64,000 nt of DNA from an uncultured Bacilli bacterium (lineage in GTDB: Bacteria > Bacillota_I > Bacilli_A > RF39 > UBA660): NCBI GenBank assembly GCA_934190785.1, contig CAKPTA010000001.1, positions 124,001-188,000 on the forward strand. Reading direction: 5' to 3'. Made by a program: the position numbers and the translations under genes. Shown here piece by piece: positions 53,109 to 61,829 of this stretch. Below the pieces are notes generated by a model. The model was not told the DNA's origin. It ran no database searches and worked only from the letters and a program-made list of their open reading frames with translations. Position 1 is the stretch's first letter, and each line of letters begins with the position of its first letter.

Positions 53109-54131
53109 ATGGCAGTAGTGTCAATGAGTTATTTATTAGAAGCTGGAGTTCATTTTGGTCATCAAACTAAGAGATGGAATCCAAAAATGAAAGAGTATAT
53201 TTTTACATCAAGAGATGATATTTATATTATCGATTTACAAAAAACTGCAAAGAAGATAGAGGAAGCATACCAAGCTTTACATCAAATTGCAGCTAATGGT
53301 GGAAAGGTTTTGTTTGTCGGAACTAGAAAACAAGCTAGTGAAGCTGTTCGTGAAGAAGCTATTCGTTCTAATTCATATTATGTATCAGAAAGATGGCTTG
53401 GTGGAACTTTAACTAACTTTAAAACAATCAGAAGAAGAGTAAAACGTCTAGAACAAATCGAAAAAATGGAACAAGATGGAACTTTTGATTTATTACCTAA
53501 AAAAGAAGTTGTTGGATTAAAGAAAGAATATGAAAAATTAAATAAGATTTTATGTGGTATTCGTGAAATGCATAAATTACCAGATGCATTATACATTGTT
53601 GATCCATCTAAAGAAGAAATTGCAATTCGTGAAGCTAGAAAACTTCATATTCCAGTATTTGGTATTGTAGATACAAATTGTGATCCAGATATGGTTGATT
53701 ATGTTATTCCAGCAAATGACGATGCTATTCGTGCTGTAAAATTAATTACAGGTGTTATGGCAAATGCAATTGTTGAAGCAAATGGTGGTAAGATTGTTGA
53801 TTATGTAAGAGAAGATGACAAAAAAGGTGATAATGCTAAAGATATTATGGAAAGAGCATTAGAAACTGTAAAGAGAAAAGAACCAAGACGATTTGATAAT
53901 AGAAGACAAAATAGAAATTTTGAATCAAGAAACAACGATAATAGAAAATCTTTCGAAAACAAAGCTGAAGTAAAAGAACAACCAAAAACTGAAAAAGTTA
54001 CTGAGAAAAAAGAAAAAGCTATCGATTTCGATAAAATGACAGTAGCTGAACTTAGAGAAATGGCTAAGAATAAAGAAGTAAAAGGTTATTCAACTATGAA
54101 AAAAGCTGAGCTTATTGAAGCTTTAAGATAA
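53109..54131 (+). CDS. rpsB: 30S ribosomal protein S2 with Rho_N-like tail
   Basis: This 340-residue S2 is about 100 residues longer than usual. The S2 core is standard: [67 protein letters not shown]. After residue ~245 comes a charged Arg/Asn/Lys linker and a final domain [32 protein letters not shown], which matches the Rho_N/SAP-like helical fold. AAAGGAGG precedes the ATG. tsf follows after 47 bp, containing a small hairpin. The tail may add RNA contacts; its role is unknown. Confidence 0.95.
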   Translation: MAVVSMSYLLEAGVHFGHQTKRWNPKMKEYIFTSRDDIYIIDLQKTAKKIEEAYQALHQIAANGGKVLFVGTRKQASEAVREEAIRSNSYYVSERWLGGTLTNFKTIRRRVKRLEQIEKMEQDGTFDLLPKKEVVGLKKEYEKLNKILCGIREMHKLPDALYIVDPSKEEIAIREARKLHIPVFGIVDTNCDPDMVDYVIPANDDAIRAVKLITGVMANAIVEANGGKIVDYVREDDKKGDNAKDIMERALETVKRKEPRRFDNRRQNRNFESRNNDNRKSFENKAEVKEQPKTEKVTEKKEKAIDFDKMTVAELREMAKNKEVKGYSTMKKAELIEALR

Positions 54132-54135
54132 AGAT

Positions 54136-54161
54136 AAGATGATTGATGAAATCATCTTTCA
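54136..54161 (+). promoter_or_regulatory. Small hairpin between rpsB and tsf
   Basis: AAGATGATT pairs with AATCATCTTT over a 4-5-nt loop. The T run is weak, so it may act as an attenuator that lowers tsf relative to rpsB. Confidence 0.4.
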
Positions 54162-54178
54162 TTGTAAGGAGAGAAAAT

Positions 54179-55063
54179 ATGATAAATGCTAGTATGGTAA
54201 AAGAATTAAGAGAAAAAACAGGAGCTGGAATGCTTGATTGTAAAAAAGCATTAGAAGCAACTAATGGGGTAATGGATGCTGCTATTGACTGGCTTAGAGA
54301 AAAAGGAATTTCTAAAGCAGCTAAAAAAGCTGATCGTGTAGCTGCTGAAGGTGTTGCAGCTGTACTTGTTGAAGGAAATAAGGCTGTTGCAATTGAAGTT
54401 AACTCTGAAACTGATTTTGTTGCTAAGAATGAAGAATTTAAAGAATTAGTTCAAACAATTTTATCATTAATTATGGGTAGTAATGTTGAAAGCGGAGATG
54501 TAGAAGCAGCTTTAAATATTACTTGCGATAATGGTACTTTAAATGATTTAATTATTTCTAAAACAGCAACAATTGGAGAAAAATTAACTTTAAGAAGATT
54601 TGTTAAATTAACTAAAACAGAAGATGAGTCATTTGGTTCATATATTCACATGGGTGGAAGAATTGCTGTTTTAACTCAAGTTAAAGGTGCAACAGAAGAA
54701 GTAGCACGTGAAGTTGCTATGCACGCAGCTGCTATGAGACCTAAATATGTTTGCGAATCTGAAGTTCCTGAAACTGAAATTGAACATGAAAAAGATGTTG
54801 CTCGTGAACAATTATTAAATGAAGGAAAACCAGCTGATAAAATAGAAAATATTTTAGTTGGTAAAATTAAAAAATACTATGAAGAAGTTTGTTTATTAAA
54901 TCAAGTATTTATCAAAGCAGAAAACAAAGAGACTGTTGCAAAATATATTGAACAAAATGGTGGTTCTCTTGTAACTATGGTTCGTTTCGAAGTTGGAGAA
55001 GGAATCGAAAAGAAAGAAGAAAATTTTGCTGAAGAAGTTGCAAAACAAATTTCTGGAAAATAA
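54179..55063 (+). CDS. tsf: Elongation factor Ts
   Basis: This 294-residue EF-Ts exchanges nucleotide on EF-Tu. It has MVKELREKTGAGMLDCKKALEATNG at the N-terminus, VEGNKAVAIEVNSETDFVAKNEEF (the TDFVA motif touching EF-Tu), and IHMGGRIAVLTQVKG. It is standard in length. ATG 54179 is chosen because GTAAGGAGAG lies eight bases before it; the longer frame starts in the intergenic hairpin. In B. subtilis pyrH and frr follow; here a 515-bp gap and an accessory gene separate tsf from frr. Confidence 0.97.
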   Translation: MINASMVKELREKTGAGMLDCKKALEATNGVMDAAIDWLREKGISKAAKKADRVAAEGVAAVLVEGNKAVAIEVNSETDFVAKNEEFKELVQTILSLIMGSNVESGDVEAALNITCDNGTLNDLIISKTATIGEKLTLRRFVKLTKTEDESFGSYIHMGGRIAVLTQVKGATEEVAREVAMHAAAMRPKYVCESEVPETEIEHEKDVAREQLLNEGKPADKIENILVGKIKKYYEEVCLLNQVFIKAENKETVAKYIEQNGGSLVTMVRFEVGEGIEKKEENFAEEVAKQISGK

Positions 55064-55110
55064 TAGGTTAATTGAAGTTGTCGACGAAAGTAGACATTAA
55101 AAAATTATTT

Positions 55111-55147
55111 AAAACCTAGTTGTGCTATATACTCAACTAGGTTTTTA
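55111..55147 (+). terminator. Intrinsic terminator after tsf
   Basis: AAAACCTAGTTG pairs with CAACTAGGTTTTT over an 11-nt loop. It is among the strongest in the window. Confidence 0.85.
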
Positions 55148-55394
55148 TATTGTAATGTAGAACTTGGATGATAGTTATTATTAAATACATCTAAATAAAA
55201 AGTTTAAACGGATGGATTCTTTAAAACCAATTATAGTTGTATCAGAAACAATAATTTAAAAAGGTTTTGATATATTCTATTTTCCATTAACAACATTTAT
55301 GTATTTTATAAATTATTCTTGAAAGGTCAAGCTTATTAATTAAAATGAGAAGTTAAGTGCTTAATTTATGTTAAATATTTATTTGGACTATTAG

Positions 55395-55446
55395 TCTAAA
55401 TACACACCACGCTCCACTTGACAAGTGGGGGGGGGGTGTATGTTAA
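55395..55446 (+). repeat. Dispersed poly-G promoter element, copy 2
   Basis: It repeats 6930-6980 over ~51 bp with one inserted A and two substitutions within the span. The G run is ten here as well (55427-55436). The sequences on either side are unrelated. Confidence 0.9.
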
Positions 55447-55449
55447 TAT
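55418..55449 (+). promoter_or_regulatory. Second putative phase-variable promoter
   Basis: TTGACA (55418-55423) and an extended -10 (TGT TAATAT, box at 55444-55449) are 20 nt apart, with G10 in the spacer, the same geometry as at 6952-6983. It would transcribe the 55579 gene with a ~125-nt leader. Confidence 0.55.
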
Positions 55450-55514
55450 ATAGATGATAAAGGTGGTGGCATATTAAGAAGATTGTTAAGTAGAATATTA
55501 TATAAAATATAAAT

Positions 55515-55543
55515 TTGCATTTATATAATATTTATGTTATTTT
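55515..55543 (+). promoter_or_regulatory. Possible second promoter of the 55579 gene
   Basis: TTGCAT (55515-55520) and TATTTT (55538-55543) are 17 nt apart with extended TGT. The AT-rich context makes chance matches likely. Confidence 0.35.
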
Positions 55544-55578
55544 AATGATGTAAGGTATTTATAGTAAGGAGAATTTAA

Positions 55579-56493
55579 ATGAAAGAAAAAGGTAATAAAG
55601 GGTTAATTATAATAATTATTATTCTTGTAGTAGCGTTACTTGCAGGTGGAACATTTGTTGCATATGACAAAGGATTAATATTTAATAAAAAAGATAATTC
55701 AAGTGATAATAGTGAAGTAAAAAAAGATGATAACAATGAGAATATAAAAGAAGATAATGGTGAAGATAATAAGAGTAATAATGGATCAGTTAAAACTGAA
55801 AATTTAAGTTTAAATGATTCAAGATTTATTAATTTATATAATATTTTAGAAAATTATACATACGAACAAAATCGCACAGGTTATCAAAGTTTTACTGCAG
55901 CTGAGATTGCTAAAATAGTTGTAGATAGCGTTGAATATAAAGCTTCTGATTTTGTTAAAACAGATGTAGCAAATAAATATGAATATTTAAGTGATGAATA
56001 TTATACTATTAATGCATCTTTGTTTGAAAATAAAGCGTTAGAGATATTTGGAGATAACATTACTTTTAATAAACAGAATATAGTTGGAAGTGAAGTTTAT
56101 GTTTCTGTATTAAATAATTATATAAGATTTGAAGAGTATGTTGCTAGTAATGACACTTATATAGTAGGTTTATTTTCAAGTGGGGCGCTTGGTTATCCTC
56201 ATCCAATTTTGGATTTAAGAAAAATAGAGTCAGCTACATTAGAAAATAATACTATAACAGTAAAAGAAAAGGCAATTTATGTGGAAAAAGGAGACGATAT
56301 ATATAGATATAGTATATATGGTGGACCTAATAAATCTAATTATATTGATACTAAAGTATTTAATGAAAGTAATATAAATAATGAAACTATATCAGTTAAT
56401 TCTTATTTAGATAAGGCCTCAATAATTACGCATGTTTATAAATTAAATAGTAAAACTGGTAAGTATTATTTTGAAAAAAGTGTTATTGAATAA
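55579..56493 (+). CDS. Membrane-anchored surface protein of unknown function
   Basis: This 304-residue protein has one N-terminal membrane helix (GLIIIIIILVVALLAGGTFVAY), an Asn/Asp/Lys/Ser-rich linker of about 40 residues (residues 37-76), and an external domain of mixed strands. Segments such as FINLYNILENYTYEQNRTGYQSFTAAEIA and VEKGDDIYRYSIYGGPN show no known family. The layout matches surface-anchored proteins. AAGGAGAATTTAA precedes the ATG. It is placed after the second poly-G promoter, so its expression may vary between cells. It is inserted where pyrH is expected. Confidence 0.72.
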   Translation: MKEKGNKGLIIIIIILVVALLAGGTFVAYDKGLIFNKKDNSSDNSEVKKDDNNENIKEDNGEDNKSNNGSVKTENLSLNDSRFINLYNILENYTYEQNRTGYQSFTAAEIAKIVVDSVEYKASDFVKTDVANKYEYLSDEYYTINASLFENKALEIFGDNITFNKQNIVGSEVYVSVLNNYIRFEEYVASNDTYIVGLFSSGALGYPHPILDLRKIESATLENNTITVKEKAIYVEKGDDIYRYSIYGGPNKSNYIDTKVFNESNINNETISVNSYLDKASIITHVYKLNSKTGKYYFEKSVIE

Positions 56494-56500
56494 AATATAG

Positions 56501-56531
56501 AAAAAGAAAATTTTTGATTTTCTTTTTTTTG
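56501..56531 (+). terminator. Terminator after the 55579 gene
   Basis: AAAAAGAAAAT pairs with ATTTTCTTTTT over 5 nt, with a continuing T run. Confidence 0.75.
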
Positions 56532-56577
56532 ATATTATGATAGAATATATTTAGATTAAAATGAGAGGAAGACATAT

Positions 56578-57120
56578 ATGGATGATATTTTATTAGAAAC
56601 TGAAGAAAAAATGAAACTTGCAATTGAAAGTATGGAAAAGAGATTTTTAAATGTACGTGCAGGGCGTGCTAACCCAGCTATTTTAAATGGAATTGTTGTT
56701 CCTTATTATGGTGTTGATACTCCACTTGTTCAACTTGCTACTATATCTATTCCTGAGGCAAGACAGCTTTCAATTAAGCCTTTTGATCGTAGTACTATTG
56801 GAGCAATTGAAAAGGCTATTTTTGAGGCTAATATAGGGCTTACTCCTAATAACAATGGGGAAGTTATTATTCTTAATATTCCAGCTCTTACTGAGGATAC
56901 AAGAAGAGATTATGTTAAACAAGTAAAAGGTATGGCTGAAGATGCTAAAATAGCTCTTCGAAATATTCGTCAAGATGCCAATAATGCTATAAAAAAATTA
57001 GAAGTATCTGAAGATGACATTAAGAGTGGTCAAGATGAAGTTCAAAAATTAATTCAAGAATATAATAGTGTTGTTGAAGAAAAATTAAAAGTAAAAGAAA
57101 ATGAATTAATGACAGTATAA
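56578..57120 (+). CDS. frr: Ribosome recycling factor
   Basis: This 180-residue protein splits post-termination ribosomes with EF-G. It has FLNVRAGRANPAILNGIVVPYYGVDTPLVQLATIS, RQLSIKPFDRSTIGAIEKAIFEANIGLTPNNNGEVI and the C-terminal helix RNIRQDANNAIKKLEVSEDDIKSGQDEVQK, all diagnostic. AGAGGAAGAC precedes the ATG. In Bacillota frr normally follows pyrH directly; here it is separated from tsf by accessory DNA and has its own -10 region. A terminator follows. Confidence 0.97.
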   Translation: MDDILLETEEKMKLAIESMEKRFLNVRAGRANPAILNGIVVPYYGVDTPLVQLATISIPEARQLSIKPFDRSTIGAIEKAIFEANIGLTPNNNGEVIILNIPALTEDTRRDYVKQVKGMAEDAKIALRNIRQDANNAIKKLEVSEDDIKSGQDEVQKLIQEYNSVVEEKLKVKENELMTV

Positions 57121-57147
57121 AGTGATTTAATCACTTTTTATTTTTTT
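57118..57147 (+). terminator. Terminator after frr
   Basis: AAAGTGATT pairs with AATCACTTT with almost no loop beyond the TAA-like centre, then T5AT7. The frr stop is at its 5' base. Confidence 0.8.
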
Positions 57148-57199
57148 AAAATCCTTTTGTTTTATTTGATGATGTGGTACAATGGTTAAAGGTGATAGT

Positions 57200-57604
57200 A
57201 TGGAACAATTAAATAGAAGTGAACTTAGAAAAAAGGCAATGACAATCTTATATCAAATTCATGTTTATAGAAAAAATAAGATGGAATATGATGTTGATTC
57301 TATTATTAAAGATGTGATGGAAATTGATAACGAATTTGTTAAGGAGCTTGTTTATGGCGTCTTAACATATGAAAATGAAATTATAGATATTGCAAATAAG
57401 TATTTGGAAGACTGGACAATAGATAGACTTGGTAATACTGATCAGGCTATTTTAAAATTGGGTATATATGAGTTATTATATACTAAAACACCAGAAGTTG
57501 TTTGCATCAATGAGGCTATTGAACTTGCTAAATTATACAGTGATGATAGTGTTAGAAAAATGATTAATGGTGTTATGGATAAAGTATATCATAACAAGAA
57601 ATAG
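57200..57604 (+). CDS. nusB: Transcription antitermination factor NusB
   Basis: This 134-residue NusB binds boxA RNA with S10 during rRNA transcription. [17 protein letters not shown] is the N-terminal signature, and [46 protein letters not shown] is the core, all as expected. ATG 57200 follows AAAGGTGAT, and a GGTACAAT -10 lies just upstream. It is followed by xseA with its ribosome site overlapping the nusB stop. This nusB-xseA-xseB order is common in Bacillota. Confidence 0.96.
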   Translation: MEQLNRSELRKKAMTILYQIHVYRKNKMEYDVDSIIKDVMEIDNEFVKELVYGVLTYENEIIDIANKYLEDWTIDRLGNTDQAILKLGIYELLYTKTPEVVCINEAIELAKLYSDDSVRKMINGVMDKVYHNKK

Positions 57605-57613
57605 GTGATTTGT

Positions 57614-58915
57614 ATGGATGAAAAAAGATATTTTACAATATCTGAATTTACTACACGTTTAAAGGGAATTTTTGATTCATCTAAAGTTTTTCAGAATATA
57701 TATTTGAAGGGTGAAATATCTAATTTTAAGAGGCATTCAACTGGACATCTTTATTTTTCTATTAAGGATGAGGGAAGCGTCATTAATGCAATGATGTGGG
57801 CACGTGATGCCGAAAAGTTATCATTTATTCCTGAAGATGGTACTAAGGTGCTTGTACATGGCCGAGTAACAGTTTATGAAGCTAGAGGAACATATCAAAT
57901 CTATGTTCAGGATATGCTTGAAGATGGTATTGGAGAATTACAGATTAAATTTGAAAAATTAAAACGAAAATTGATGGATGAAGGACTTTTTTATGAAGTA
58001 GGTGGAACTTATAAAAAGAATCCTGCTAAGGTAAAGACTATTCCTAAATATCCTAATAAAATTGGAATTGTAACAGCGTCAACTGGAGCTGCTATAAGAG
58101 ATATATTATCGACTATTAAAGGTCGTTATCCTTTATGTGAAACAATTTTATTTCCTTGTTTAGTTCAAGGAGATTCTGCTAAAGATGATATTGTAAAAAA
58201 AATACATATGGCGGAAAATTTTGACTTGGATGTTTTGATTGTTGGAAGAGGTGGAGGTTCTGTTGAGGACTTGTGGGCCTTTAATGAAGAAATTGTAGCA
58301 CGTGCTATTTATGATTGCAAAATACCAGTTGTAAGTGGTGTTGGTCATGAGCCAGATTTTACAATTGCTGATTTTGTTGCTGACTATCGTAGTCCAACGC
58401 CAACAGGAGCCGCTAAAGATGTGACGCCAATAACTAAAGATGATTTGTTGTTATCACTTAGTAAGGATAAAAAACGAATTTATAATGCTATTAAGAATTT
58501 ACTTAGTAAAGAGAGAATTCGTCTTGATAGGTATAAAAATTCATATGTAATAAAAAATCCTATGCGAATGTATGAAACAAAAATGCAACGACTTGATTTT
58601 TTAATTGATAAACTTCATAGTTTGAATCCGAGTGTATTATGCGAAAAAGAATTTGTCAGACTAAATAATTTAAGTGAAAAGATAAACAGAATTATGCAAA
58701 ATAAATTGGATACAACTCGTTTACAATATAAAAGTTTAATTGAAAAATTAGAATTGGTTAATCCTTTATCAACATTAAAAAGAGGTTATAGTATTACTTA
58801 TAAAGATGGTAAAGCGCTTACTGATATTAAAAATATAAAAGCAAAAGATAGCTTAACTATTAGATTATATAATGGTGAAGCAAGTGTGGTAGTTACTAAT
58901 ATAAAGGAGATGTAG
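57614..58915 (+). CDS. xseA: Exodeoxyribonuclease VII large subunit
   Basis: This 433-residue subunit has an N-terminal OB fold (NIYLKGEISNFKRHSTGHLYFSIKDEGSVI), the catalytic domain with GIVTASTGAAIRDIL, VGRGGGSVEDLWAFNEE and GVGHEPDFTIADFVADYRSPTPTGAA, then a coiled-coil region. Exo VII degrades single-stranded DNA from both ends. ATG 57614 follows AGGTGATTTGT. xseB begins one base after its stop, so the two subunits are coupled. Confidence 0.97.
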   Translation: MDEKRYFTISEFTTRLKGIFDSSKVFQNIYLKGEISNFKRHSTGHLYFSIKDEGSVINAMMWARDAEKLSFIPEDGTKVLVHGRVTVYEARGTYQIYVQDMLEDGIGELQIKFEKLKRKLMDEGLFYEVGGTYKKNPAKVKTIPKYPNKIGIVTASTGAAIRDILSTIKGRYPLCETILFPCLVQGDSAKDDIVKKIHMAENFDLDVLIVGRGGGSVEDLWAFNEEIVARAIYDCKIPVVSGVGHEPDFTIADFVADYRSPTPTGAAKDVTPITKDDLLLSLSKDKKRIYNAIKNLLSKERIRLDRYKNSYVIKNPMRMYETKMQRLDFLIDKLHSLNPSVLCEKEFVRLNNLSEKINRIMQNKLDTTRLQYKSLIEKLELVNPLSTLKRGYSITYKDGKALTDIKNIKAKDSLTIRLYNGEASVVVTNIKEM

Positions 58916-58916
58916 T

Positions 58917-59138
58917 ATGGAACAAGAAATGAAGTTTGAAGATAAAATGGCAAAGCTTGAAAGCTTAGTTAGTGAACTTGAAAAGGATAATGTTCAAATT
59001 GATGATTCTATTGAAATATATAAAGAAGCAATAGGACTTGTAAATGAATGTGATAAGCAATTAAAAGCAGTTGAAGAGCAAATTTCTAAAATGGTTACAG
59101 AAGATGGAAAACTTGTTGATTTTGAAATAGAAGAATAA
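58917..59138 (+). CDS. xseB: Exodeoxyribonuclease VII small subunit
   Basis: This 73-residue helical hairpin protein has KFEDKMAKLESLVSELEKDNVQIDDSIEIYKEA and a second helix LVNECDKQLKAVEEQI, the XseB signature. Several copies bind one XseA to make Exo VII. AAAGGAGATG precedes it, inside the xseA end. Its stop codon is in the stem of the following terminator. The length is normal. Confidence 0.95.
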   Translation: MEQEMKFEDKMAKLESLVSELEKDNVQIDDSIEIYKEAIGLVNECDKQLKAVEEQISKMVTEDGKLVDFEIEE

Positions 59139-59160
59139 TACATTAGTATTATTTTTTTTA
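59134..59160 (+). terminator. Terminator after xseB
   Basis: AATAATAC pairs perfectly with GTATTATT over 4 nt, then T7. Confidence 0.8.
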
Positions 59161-59233
59161 CAATATTTTCCTTTATATATTTTAGTATTTGATTAATAAT
59201 AATAATGTAGTCTGCATTAAAGGAGATGTTTCA

Positions 59234-60223
59234 ATGTTTTTTAAAAAAATTAAAAAAGCATCTGTTCTTCTTCTATTATTATTTATTATGCCATCATATG
59301 TTCTTGCGTATTCAACCTATTTAATTCCTGGTGGTGAAAATATTGGTATACAAATAAAAACTGATGGAGTTATTATTGTTGGGACTTATGATATTGATGG
59401 TAAAAATCCAGCAATAGAAGCTGGTCTTAAAGTTGGAGATACTATAATGAAAATCAATGATAGTGAAGTTGTATCGATTGATGATATGATTTCCAAAATA
59501 AGTAGTAGTAGATCTCTTACGGTAGATGTTACCTATAAAAGAGGAGATAAGTTATCTTCAACTACTTTATCTGTGGCAAAAGAAGACGACATATATAAAA
59601 CTGGTTTGTATGTAAAAGATAGTGTAACTGGTATTGGGACTCTAAGTTTTATCGACCCAGAAACGAAAATATTTGGGGCACTTGGCCATGAAATAACTGA
59701 GAAAAATACTGGTGTTCTTCTAGAGATAAAAGATGGTAAAATATATGATTCAAATGTTACAGGTATTGAAAAAAGTAGTAATGGTATACCTGGTGCAAAA
59801 AATGCAGAACTTTATTTAGATAATCAAAAAGGAACGATTAGTGAAAACACAACAAGTGGTATTTTTGGAAAGTATACAGGAGTTTTGCCCGATAAAAAGA
59901 AATATAAAGTTGCTAATGTAGATGATATAAAGTTGGGTAAAGCTAAAATTCTTACTGTAATATCGAAACAAGAAGTAAGAGAATATGATATAAATATTTT
60001 AAAGTTAAATAAGTCTTCAAAACAAAAAACAAAAAATATTTTATTTGAAATTACAGATGAGGAGTTGCTTAAAAACACTGGTGGTGTTGTCCAAGGAATG
60101 AGTGGTTCTAGTATTATACAGGGTGATTATATTATAGGAGCCGTTACACATGTTGTTGTTGATGATCCAAGTAAGGGATATGGTATTTTTATTACTAACA
60201 TGTTAGAAGAAGCCGAAAATTAA
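59234..60223 (+). CDS. spoIVB: SpoIVB sporulation serine peptidase
   Basis: This 329-residue protein has a signal/anchor helix (ASVLLLLLFIMPSYVLAY), a PDZ domain (IDGKNPAIEAGLKVGDTIMKINDSEV) and an S55 peptidase domain. The domain includes FGALGHEITEKNTG, with the catalytic His, and GGVVQGMSGSSIIQGDYIIGAVTHVVVDDPSKGYGIFI, with the catalytic Ser. SpoIVB is secreted from the forespore and cuts SpoIVFA to free SpoIVFB, both encoded at 32.6-33.9 kb. ATG 59234 follows AAAGGAGATG. In Bacillus it also follows a cluster with nusB and xseAB. Spo0A, which usually follows, is absent here. Confidence 0.92.
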   Translation: MFFKKIKKASVLLLLLFIMPSYVLAYSTYLIPGGENIGIQIKTDGVIIVGTYDIDGKNPAIEAGLKVGDTIMKINDSEVVSIDDMISKISSSRSLTVDVTYKRGDKLSSTTLSVAKEDDIYKTGLYVKDSVTGIGTLSFIDPETKIFGALGHEITEKNTGVLLEIKDGKIYDSNVTGIEKSSNGIPGAKNAELYLDNQKGTISENTTSGIFGKYTGVLPDKKKYKVANVDDIKLGKAKILTVISKQEVREYDINILKLNKSSKQKTKNILFEITDEELLKNTGGVVQGMSGSSIIQGDYIIGAVTHVVVDDPSKGYGIFITNMLEEAEN

Positions 60224-60245
60224 GGAGTTTTATACTCCTTTTATT
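60222..60245 (+). terminator. Terminator after spoIVB
   Basis: AAGGAG pairs with CTCCTT over a 7-nt loop, then TTATT. Confidence 0.65.
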
Positions 60246-60309
60246 GTGTTGATATTGCTTATATTTTTCTTTTGTATTATAATAATAACTGAGAGTAGTG
60301 AGGGAGAAT

Positions 60310-61035
60310 ATGGATAATTTGAAGGTACCTTTTCATATGGCTATTATTTTAGACGGAAATGGAAGATGGGCAACGAAGAGAGGCTTAGCTAGAAGTGATG
60401 GACATACAGCTGGGTTTAAAAATTTGCAAAAAATTGTTCCGTATATTGCTAAAAAAGGTGTAAAGTATTTGAGCGTTTTTGCTTTTTCAACAGAGAATTT
60501 TAAACGAAGTGAGAGGGAAGTTTCTTTTCTTATGAATTTATTTATTAATAAATTTAAAAGCGAAATGTCTTTTTATAAAAAAGGAAATATCAAAGTTATT
60601 TTTTCTGGAAGAAAAAGTTTGCCTCTTCCTAAAGGTGTTATTAAGGTTATGGAAGATTTAGAAAAGGAAACTTTTAATAATACAGGACTAGTTTTTAATG
60701 TTTGCCTTAATTATGGTGGTCAAAGTGAAATTGTAGATGCAGCAAAGTCCTTTGCAAGAAGTGTATTAAATGGAACTGATATAAATAGTCTTGACGAAAA
60801 AGGCTTTTATAAATATTTATATCAAGATTTACCGCCAATTGACTTTTTAATTAGAACTAGTGGTGAAGTTAGAATAAGTAATTTCATGTTATATAGTCTT
60901 GCTTATGCTGAAATGTATTTTCCAGATGTTTATTTTCCAGACTTTAATGAAGAAGAGATAGACAAAGCTATTTTTAAATATAATAGTAGAGATAGAAGAT
61001 TTGGAGGAATTAAAAATGAAAAAAAGAGTTCTTAG
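60310..61035 (+). CDS. uppS: Undecaprenyl diphosphate synthase
   Basis: This 241-residue cis-prenyltransferase makes the C55 carrier lipid for wall synthesis. MAIILDGNGRWATKRG holds the catalytic Asp and first signature, FSTENFKRSEREVSFLMNLF the second, and DFLIRTSGEVRISNFMLYSLAYAEMYF the last. AGGGAG precedes ATG 60310. It overlaps cdsA by 20 bp. Its product feeds the pathway in which DUF368 at 11585 may act. The C-terminal region ends RDRRFGG as expected. Confidence 0.95.
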   Translation: MDNLKVPFHMAIILDGNGRWATKRGLARSDGHTAGFKNLQKIVPYIAKKGVKYLSVFAFSTENFKRSEREVSFLMNLFINKFKSEMSFYKKGNIKVIFSGRKSLPLPKGVIKVMEDLEKETFNNTGLVFNVCLNYGGQSEIVDAAKSFARSVLNGTDINSLDEKGFYKYLYQDLPPIDFLIRTSGEVRISNFMLYSLAYAEMYFPDVYFPDFNEEEIDKAIFKYNSRDRRFGGIKNEKKSS

Positions 61036-61816
61036 TGCTATAGCTGCGTTATTAATTATGGTTCCAATTGTTTTTCATGGAGGTCTTATTTATGCACTTA
61101 CAATTTATGTTTTATCTATGATTGGATTGCTTGAATTTTTACATGTTAAGAATTCTCATAAAGAAATACCTAGTTTTATTATGTTTATTTCTTATATTGT
61201 AATGACGTTATTTGTTCTTGGAAATATTCAAAATAAAGATGTAGTGTTTTCCATTAATTATCAGGTGCTTGTTGGACTATTTTTGGTATTTTCTATTCCA
61301 GCTGTTTTATATCATGAAAGAAGTAAATATAGTATTGTTGATTCTTTTTATTTTATAGGTGGAATATTCTTTTTAGGTACTAGTTTTTCCTTACTTATTA
61401 CGCTTAGAAACATTTCTCTAAATTTAATTATGTATTTATTTATTATAACTATAATAACAGATACATATGCTTATTTAGTAGGAAGGTTAATTGGAAAAAC
61501 AAAACTCTTAGAAACTATTTCACCAAATAAAACTTTAGAGGGTATGATTGGTGGTACAGTTGTTGGAGTGTTTGTTGGAACACTTTTCTATCATACTGTT
61601 GTAGATTCATTATTGCCTCTTTATATTGTAATTATTATGACAGTATTTTTATCTGTCTTAGGACAATTCGGAGATTTATTTTTCTCAGCTATAAAAAGAT
61701 ATTATAAAACAAAAGATTTCTCTAATATTATGCCAGGACATGGTGGAATACTTGACCGTTTTGATAGTATAATCTTTGTTGTTCTTGGATTTATGTTTTT
61801 TATCTCTATAATTTAG
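61016..61816 (+). CDS. cdsA: Phosphatidate cytidylyltransferase
   Basis: This 266-residue membrane enzyme makes CDP-diacylglycerol for phospholipids. It has about seven to eight helices and the family signatures TDTYAYLVGRLIGKTKLLETISPNKTLEGMIGG and the CDP-binding GHGGILDRFDSIIFV near the C-terminus. The GGAGG ribosome site before ATG 61016 is inside uppS, so the two are coupled. dxr, often next in this cluster, is absent; rseP follows 13 bp later. Confidence 0.95.
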   Translation: MKKRVLSAIAALLIMVPIVFHGGLIYALTIYVLSMIGLLEFLHVKNSHKEIPSFIMFISYIVMTLFVLGNIQNKDVVFSINYQVLVGLFLVFSIPAVLYHERSKYSIVDSFYFIGGIFFLGTSFSLLITLRNISLNLIMYLFIITIITDTYAYLVGRLIGKTKLLETISPNKTLEGMIGGTVVGVFVGTLFYHTVVDSLLPLYIVIIMTVFLSVLGQFGDLFFSAIKRYYKTKDFSNIMPGHGGILDRFDSIIFVVLGFMFFISII

Positions 61817-61829
61817 AAAAGAGGGCGTT

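Larger units (their letters stand above)
55064..55578 (+). other. Gene-free 515-bp interval with accessory elements
   Basis: No credible gene is seen. The interval holds the tsf terminator, a near-perfect palindrome (55381-55401), the second copy of the poly-G promoter element, and a second possible promoter close to the 55579 gene. After the poly-G promoter, AAAGGTGGTGG and a few Lys/Ile codons resemble the start of a prepilin gene, but the frame stops at once; this might be a relic. pyrH, expected here by synteny, is missing. Confidence 0.6.
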
